From: Brevibacterium sp. CBA3109
GTDB taxonomy: Bacteria > Actinomycetota > Actinomycetes > Actinomycetales > Brevibacteriaceae
Length of the DNA stretch: 64,000 nucleotides
Reading direction: 5' to 3'
NCBI RefSeq assembly: GCF_040256645.1
Contig: NZ_CP158281.1
Coordinates: 2,790,001-2,854,000, forward strand
In this document: piece by piece, positions 60,472 to 64,000 of the stretch
Layout: every line of letters begins with the position of its first letter
Numbering within the stretch: position 1 is the stretch's first letter
Program-made: the position numbers and the translations under genes
The notes under the pieces: generated by a model
Databases searched by the model: none
Told to the model about the DNA's origin: nothing
What the model saw: only the letters and a program-made list of their open reading frames with translations

Positions 60472-60805
60472 GCACAGACCAATTTGGTGCTGGTTATTCG
60501 CGACGCTCGTGAAAACAGAATGAGTTCGATCGAGAACACTCATTCGCGTAAATGGCGTCGCTGCCTCGAGCTAGTGACGGCAAGCCTGACAGCCAGAACT
60601 GGATATAGCGAGCGATGCAAGTACGATCAACGGTATCGATGTCGATTCGTAATTGATAAACCGAATTTGGCTCTAGTGGTCGAGCAGTCCTCCGCACGTA
60701 GTCTATTGAGTTTTGCCCGATCCGTGTTCGGTGACACCGTTGGCACCGTTGGCACCGGCGCACGGTCAGCCAAACTAGCAGGCTCTGAATTTAGGAAGGT
60801 CCACT
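60472..60805. other. gap with tandem short repeat
   Basis: No supported gene. AATGAGT/ACTCATT form a hairpin (about 60519-60544), which may end the upstream genes. A 9-bp unit, ACCGTTGGC, is repeated in tandem at about 60737-60756 ahead of the next gene. Confidence 0.45.
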
Positions 60806-62086
60806 GTGAAAAATCTGGTTCGTAAGGCAGCGTTGGCGGCGATCCGGTCGACTGCATGGAAGCAGACCAGCAGATGGATCAGGGGAACCGAGCGCTGGAA
60901 TCAGCTAGAAGATGATTACGACGGCAGCTACGTCAAAGCCGAGGTCGTTGTCTACTTCGGTGATCGTGTGCCCAAGTTCTATCAGCTCAGTCAGTGGATC
61001 CCGGTTCTTGAAGAGCTCCATCGAACTCACCGAGTTGTCCTCGTGCTCCGCAAGCCATCCGCACTGCTACAGGCGCGTGAGATCACACGCCTGCCCATGG
61101 TTCTCAAACGCAGATTCGACCCGCTCCACACCTTTTACCATGCCAACGATTTCAAGCTTGCACTCTATGTGAACAACGGAATGTCGAACTTCCAGTCGCT
61201 CGGGTTTGCGCCCATGGTCCACGTTCACGTCAACCATGGCGAATCCGACAAGCTCAGCATGGTCTCCAACCAAGCGAAGTCGTATGACAAGGTTTTTGTG
61301 GCCGGTGATGCCGCAATCAACCGGTACCGCAAATCACTCGTCGATTTCGATGAGTCTGCCCTCGTCAAGATCGGAAGGCCCCAGCTGGACATCGACAGGG
61401 CTCCAGAGTTGGGAGCCTCAACGGTGAGGACGATCATGTACGCACCGACGTGGGAGGGGGAGAACGATGCGAACAACTACACATCGGTCGATCTGTTCGG
61501 TCCCCAGATCGTCGAGGCCGCGCTGGGCCTCGACGATACTCGTGTCATCTACAAGCCGCACCCCCGAGTAGCAGCCTCCAATGAGACTGCCATGGCGGAG
61601 GCCAATGCGCGCATCATCGAACTCATTGAACGCGCTAACGAATCCATCACCGATGAGTCCCTGCAGCATCAGATTCTGATGGAGGGTGACATCCTTGCGA
61701 TGTTCGACGCCGTGGACCTGCTCGTCACCGACATCTCCAGTGTCGGTCTCGACTACCTCTATATGCGGCCGGAGAAGCCCCTGGTGCTGACAGATCGCCG
61801 CGACGATACGGCGAAGCTCAACGATGAGGCACCAGTAAGTCGAGCGACGCCCATTATCGACGGCTCGACAGTAGGGCGAACAGATGCGCTGCTACGCGAT
61901 CTGCTGACGAACGATAAGTCGGCCGAGGCTCGACAGGAACTGCGCCGGCACTATTTCGGCGAAGGAAAGAAGGGCACGTCGACCAAACTCTTCGCCGAGG
62001 CCATCAGTACGCTGATCGCCAACAGAACGTCTGATATGTCGAAATATCACTTCGAAAGCACCAACGCCGAAGCTAGCGACGAGTAA
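60806..62086 (+). CDS. CDP-glycerol glycerophosphotransferase-family protein
   Basis: A 426-residue protein read from GTG at 60806 with AGGAAGG upstream. It has VNHGESDKLSM (about 141-151), equivalent to the HG motif of the family, IYKPHPR (about 248-254) and VTDISSVGLDYLYMRPEKP (about 306-324). Earlier residues show an N-terminal Arg/Lys-rich membrane-binding part. It probably transfers a glycerol-phosphate or related group, or acts as a primase for the polymer. The substrate is not known. It converges with the GT4 gene that follows. Confidence 0.8.
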   Translation: MKNLVRKAALAAIRSTAWKQTSRWIRGTERWNQLEDDYDGSYVKAEVVVYFGDRVPKFYQLSQWIPVLEELHRTHRVVLVLRKPSALLQAREITRLPMVLKRRFDPLHTFYHANDFKLALYVNNGMSNFQSLGFAPMVHVHVNHGESDKLSMVSNQAKSYDKVFVAGDAAINRYRKSLVDFDESALVKIGRPQLDIDRAPELGASTVRTIMYAPTWEGENDANNYTSVDLFGPQIVEAALGLDDTRVIYKPHPRVAASNETAMAEANARIIELIERANESITDESLQHQILMEGDILAMFDAVDLLVTDISSVGLDYLYMRPEKPLVLTDRRDDTAKLNDEAPVSRATPIIDGSTVGRTDALLRDLLTNDKSAEARQELRRHYFGEGKKGTSTKLFAEAISTLIANRTSDMSKYHFESTNAEASDE

Positions 62087-62101
62087 CAGTGGCCACTGGT
62101 C

Positions 62102-63997
62102 TCAGCCCATTGGCCGGGGACGTACGGAGAAGTTGCCGCGATTCGTCGAGTACCACTCTCGGGCGCCAACGGTCTCCGGCTTATAGTTCTTCGGGGGGCG
62201 GATTCTTCGCTGAGCATTCCACGGGTCGTATGGGCGCCGCAGGCTCACATCAAAGGTCTCGTCCTTCGATTCGGAGAATTTGTCAGCGTCGATGTCGAAA
62301 GTGATTTTCGTTCCACGCCCAAACGCCCGACGTTCGACAATCGGATCGGCACAGAGGAAGTAGATGTTCCGTCTCCGCCCTGTCAGAACGAGCTGCAGGG
62401 GACCCGCCGCCGAATCCTGAATTTGGCTGAACTCGAGTTCGATCCGCGACCCGTGAGCATGAGAGATGACTTTCAGCGATTTCGCACTGATCGCTTGACC
62501 GGGTTCTCGAGGGTCGACGTTCGGAAGTGGCACCGGTTTCAGCTCTTCAAGAACTGTTTTCCAACGCTGGTAGCCGGCCTCTGGAAGATACGCTTCGACC
62601 GTCGTCATGGCGGCCGTCCGCATCGAGGCGATGCGGTCTGGACCGAGTCCCAGAAACACCTCAATCTGATCTGCCAATGCCCCGATGTCACCCATCGGAG
62701 TGATGAAGCCGTTCTGTCCCTGCTCCACCAGATTTCTGGGGCCGTAGGTGATGTCGTAGACGATGGGCACACATCCAGCGCCCATTGATTCCATCATCGC
62801 CAGCGGCAGGCCTTCGCTGGTGCTTGTCAGCGTGGAGAAGGATGCGGACTGCAGCCGTGCCGGAACGTCGTTGACGTATCCCGGCAGTTCGACTCGGTCG
62901 CTGACGTTGAGGTCCACGATAAGCTGCTCGAGCTTCTGACGTTCGGCGCCCTCTCCAAGAACGGTAAGTGTGATGTCCACCCCCCTGTCCTTCAGCAGCG
63001 CCACGGCTCTGATCGCATGATCCACCCGTTTGAGCGGAATGAGGTTGGCGATCATCACAGCACTGTTCGCCAGACGGTTCGTCGGTGCTTCGGACAGAAC
63101 CGCCCCGGACGGCAACTCGCCTGTCAGGAATTTGACGTTCGTGCCCGAGATTCCCGTGGCCGTGATCGCCTCCGCCTGCTGCTGCGTCTGAACCCCTACA
63201 GCGTCAAAGCGATCAAAGTTGCGCATGGTCTCCACCCGACGGGGAAGTATCTCCCCATGCGGCCCGTTCCAGGGATAACGAAGATGAGTGCCGTGCATGA
63301 ACAGGATGAGCGCGAACGCCCGTTCTGAGATCTCATGGACGAATTCACTGATCTTCTTGTCATCGACGATGAGGACAGCAGGTTCCTCAGCGATAACGGC
63401 TGTGATCCAGGCGTTGTAAAAATCTCGTGGCCGATTCCATTCCGCGACCGGGTCTCCCGCTGTGGAGTGGAGAATGAAGCGGCGACCGATCTTCGGATCC
63501 TGCACATCGGTGAGCAACAAGCTGTTATCGGCCCGCAGATAGTCTCGACGGACGATTCCACTGGTGCTCGATGTACGGAAGACATCGTAGAACTCGGTGA
63601 TGCTCTCAACTTCGCCGTCTGCCTGGGGCACGGGGCCTGTTGGCGTCTTCCCCCTCAACGAGGCAAGCTCAGAGTCGGATCTGCTGCGCAAGTCTTGCCA
63701 GATGTTGACCAGTTCGACGTCGTTGTTCAGACGTCCTTCGAAGAGGAGCCGGGCTCGCGTCGCATCTACATCCATTCGCGGACTGAAGGTCAGCAACGTC
63801 TGCGACAGAGGATGACCAAACTTCTGAAAACTGCGGATCCGACGCAGCGCCGCCGTCGTCATCCCTCCGATGGATTCTGGGATGCCCCAAATGGCATTGT
63901 AGACATGCACTGCGTCGGTCCCAACGGGAACCTCGCGGTCGACCGTCTCCCGAGTGACTTCAGGAGCTCCATGAAACAGCCGAGTAATCAAGCTCAC
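62102..63997 (-). CDS. GT4 glycosyltransferase, TarM-like
   Basis: A 631-residue protein from GTG at 63997, close to the window edge, so the 5' flank is not visible. It shares the plan of the gene at 58612-60471: VYNAIWGIPESIGGMTTAAL near the start, VMIANLIPLKRVDHAIRA, then TLTSTSEGLPLAMMESMGAGC and DITYGPRNLVEQGQNGF, and a beta-rich C-terminal domain (about 505-631). Two such enzymes suggest that different sugars are added to the same glycerol-phosphate-type polymer. It converges with the previous gene. Confidence 0.82.
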   Translation of the reverse strand: MSLITRLFHGAPEVTRETVDREVPVGTDAVHVYNAIWGIPESIGGMTTAALRRIRSFQKFGHPLSQTLLTFSPRMDVDATRARLLFEGRLNNDVELVNIWQDLRSRSDSELASLRGKTPTGPVPQADGEVESITEFYDVFRTSSTSGIVRRDYLRADNSLLLTDVQDPKIGRRFILHSTAGDPVAEWNRPRDFYNAWITAVIAEEPAVLIVDDKKISEFVHEISERAFALILFMHGTHLRYPWNGPHGEILPRRVETMRNFDRFDAVGVQTQQQAEAITATGISGTNVKFLTGELPSGAVLSEAPTNRLANSAVMIANLIPLKRVDHAIRAVALLKDRGVDITLTVLGEGAERQKLEQLIVDLNVSDRVELPGYVNDVPARLQSASFSTLTSTSEGLPLAMMESMGAGCVPIVYDITYGPRNLVEQGQNGFITPMGDIGALADQIEVFLGLGPDRIASMRTAAMTTVEAYLPEAGYQRWKTVLEELKPVPLPNVDPREPGQAISAKSLKVISHAHGSRIELEFSQIQDSAAGPLQLVLTGRRRNIYFLCADPIVERRAFGRGTKITFDIDADKFSESKDETFDVSLRRPYDPWNAQRRIRPPKNYKPETVGAREWYSTNRGNFSVRPRPMG

Positions 63998-64000
63998 TGT

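Overview
The window reads as chromosome of a high-GC Gram-positive actinobacterium. The GC-rich codon use, frequent ATGA/GTGA/TGATG gene overlaps, the Rv2629-type ribosome factor, the Pmt protein mannosyltransferase next to rsmI, and the poly(glycerol phosphate) wall-polymer genes fit a Micrococcales member of Brevibacterium type. That genus guess comes from gene content only and was not tested by any search.

Layout. 0-7 kb is accessory DNA. It holds two loci that each pair a secreted protein with tiny, mostly two-helix membrane proteins (1-877 and 3755-4975). It also holds a three-gene overlapping operon (zinc-ribbon protein, HTH/coiled-coil protein, FGGLRFYY protein) with operator-like repeats inside its coding DNA, a decayed second copy of that operon at 5.19-5.42 kb, an IS3-family element, and an AbiEi/DUF559-like gene flanked by about 20-bp direct repeats. 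7-12 kb is core: rsmI, three DUF4190 membrane proteins, and the divergent protein O-mannosyltransferase gene. 11.9-21.5 kb is a surface-glycan cluster for a nonulosonic (sialic-type) acid: a NeuA-HAD phosphatase fusion, a short NeuB, a polysaccharide pyruvyl transferase, a GT2 enzyme, two polysialyltransferase-like enzymes and a DUF6716-type putative glycosyltransferase. A GtrA protein and a chimeric, apparently deletion-made glycosyltransferase/membrane protein follow.

23.7-43.9 kb is mostly housekeeping: metNIQ, a ProC-like reductase, fhs, galE, an Rv2629-like ribosome hibernation factor, lhgO, dgt, a Pth2-type hydrolase, a beta-lactamase-fold hydrolase, madLM, a DEAD-box helicase with an RGG tail and a C45-type autoproteolytic hydrolase. 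44.0-50.2 kb is one tightly overlapping operon on the minus strand: an XRE-TetR double-domain regulator, a solute-binding lipoprotein, two permeases and a fused double ATPase of the dipeptide/nickel ABC type.

50.3-64 kb is a second, less GC-rich surface-polymer region. It holds a Stealth-family sugar-phosphate transferase, a pyruvyl transferase split by an IS3-family element with a clean 5-bp target duplication, a 1140-residue tandem glycerophosphotransferase, another glycerophosphotransferase-family protein and two GT4 enzymes. Together the 12-23 kb and 50-64 kb blocks look like the makers of teichoic or teichulosonic-type wall polymers with acidic and pyruvylated sugars. The actual polymer cannot be read from the sequence. 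No rRNA, tRNA or CRISPR array was seen.
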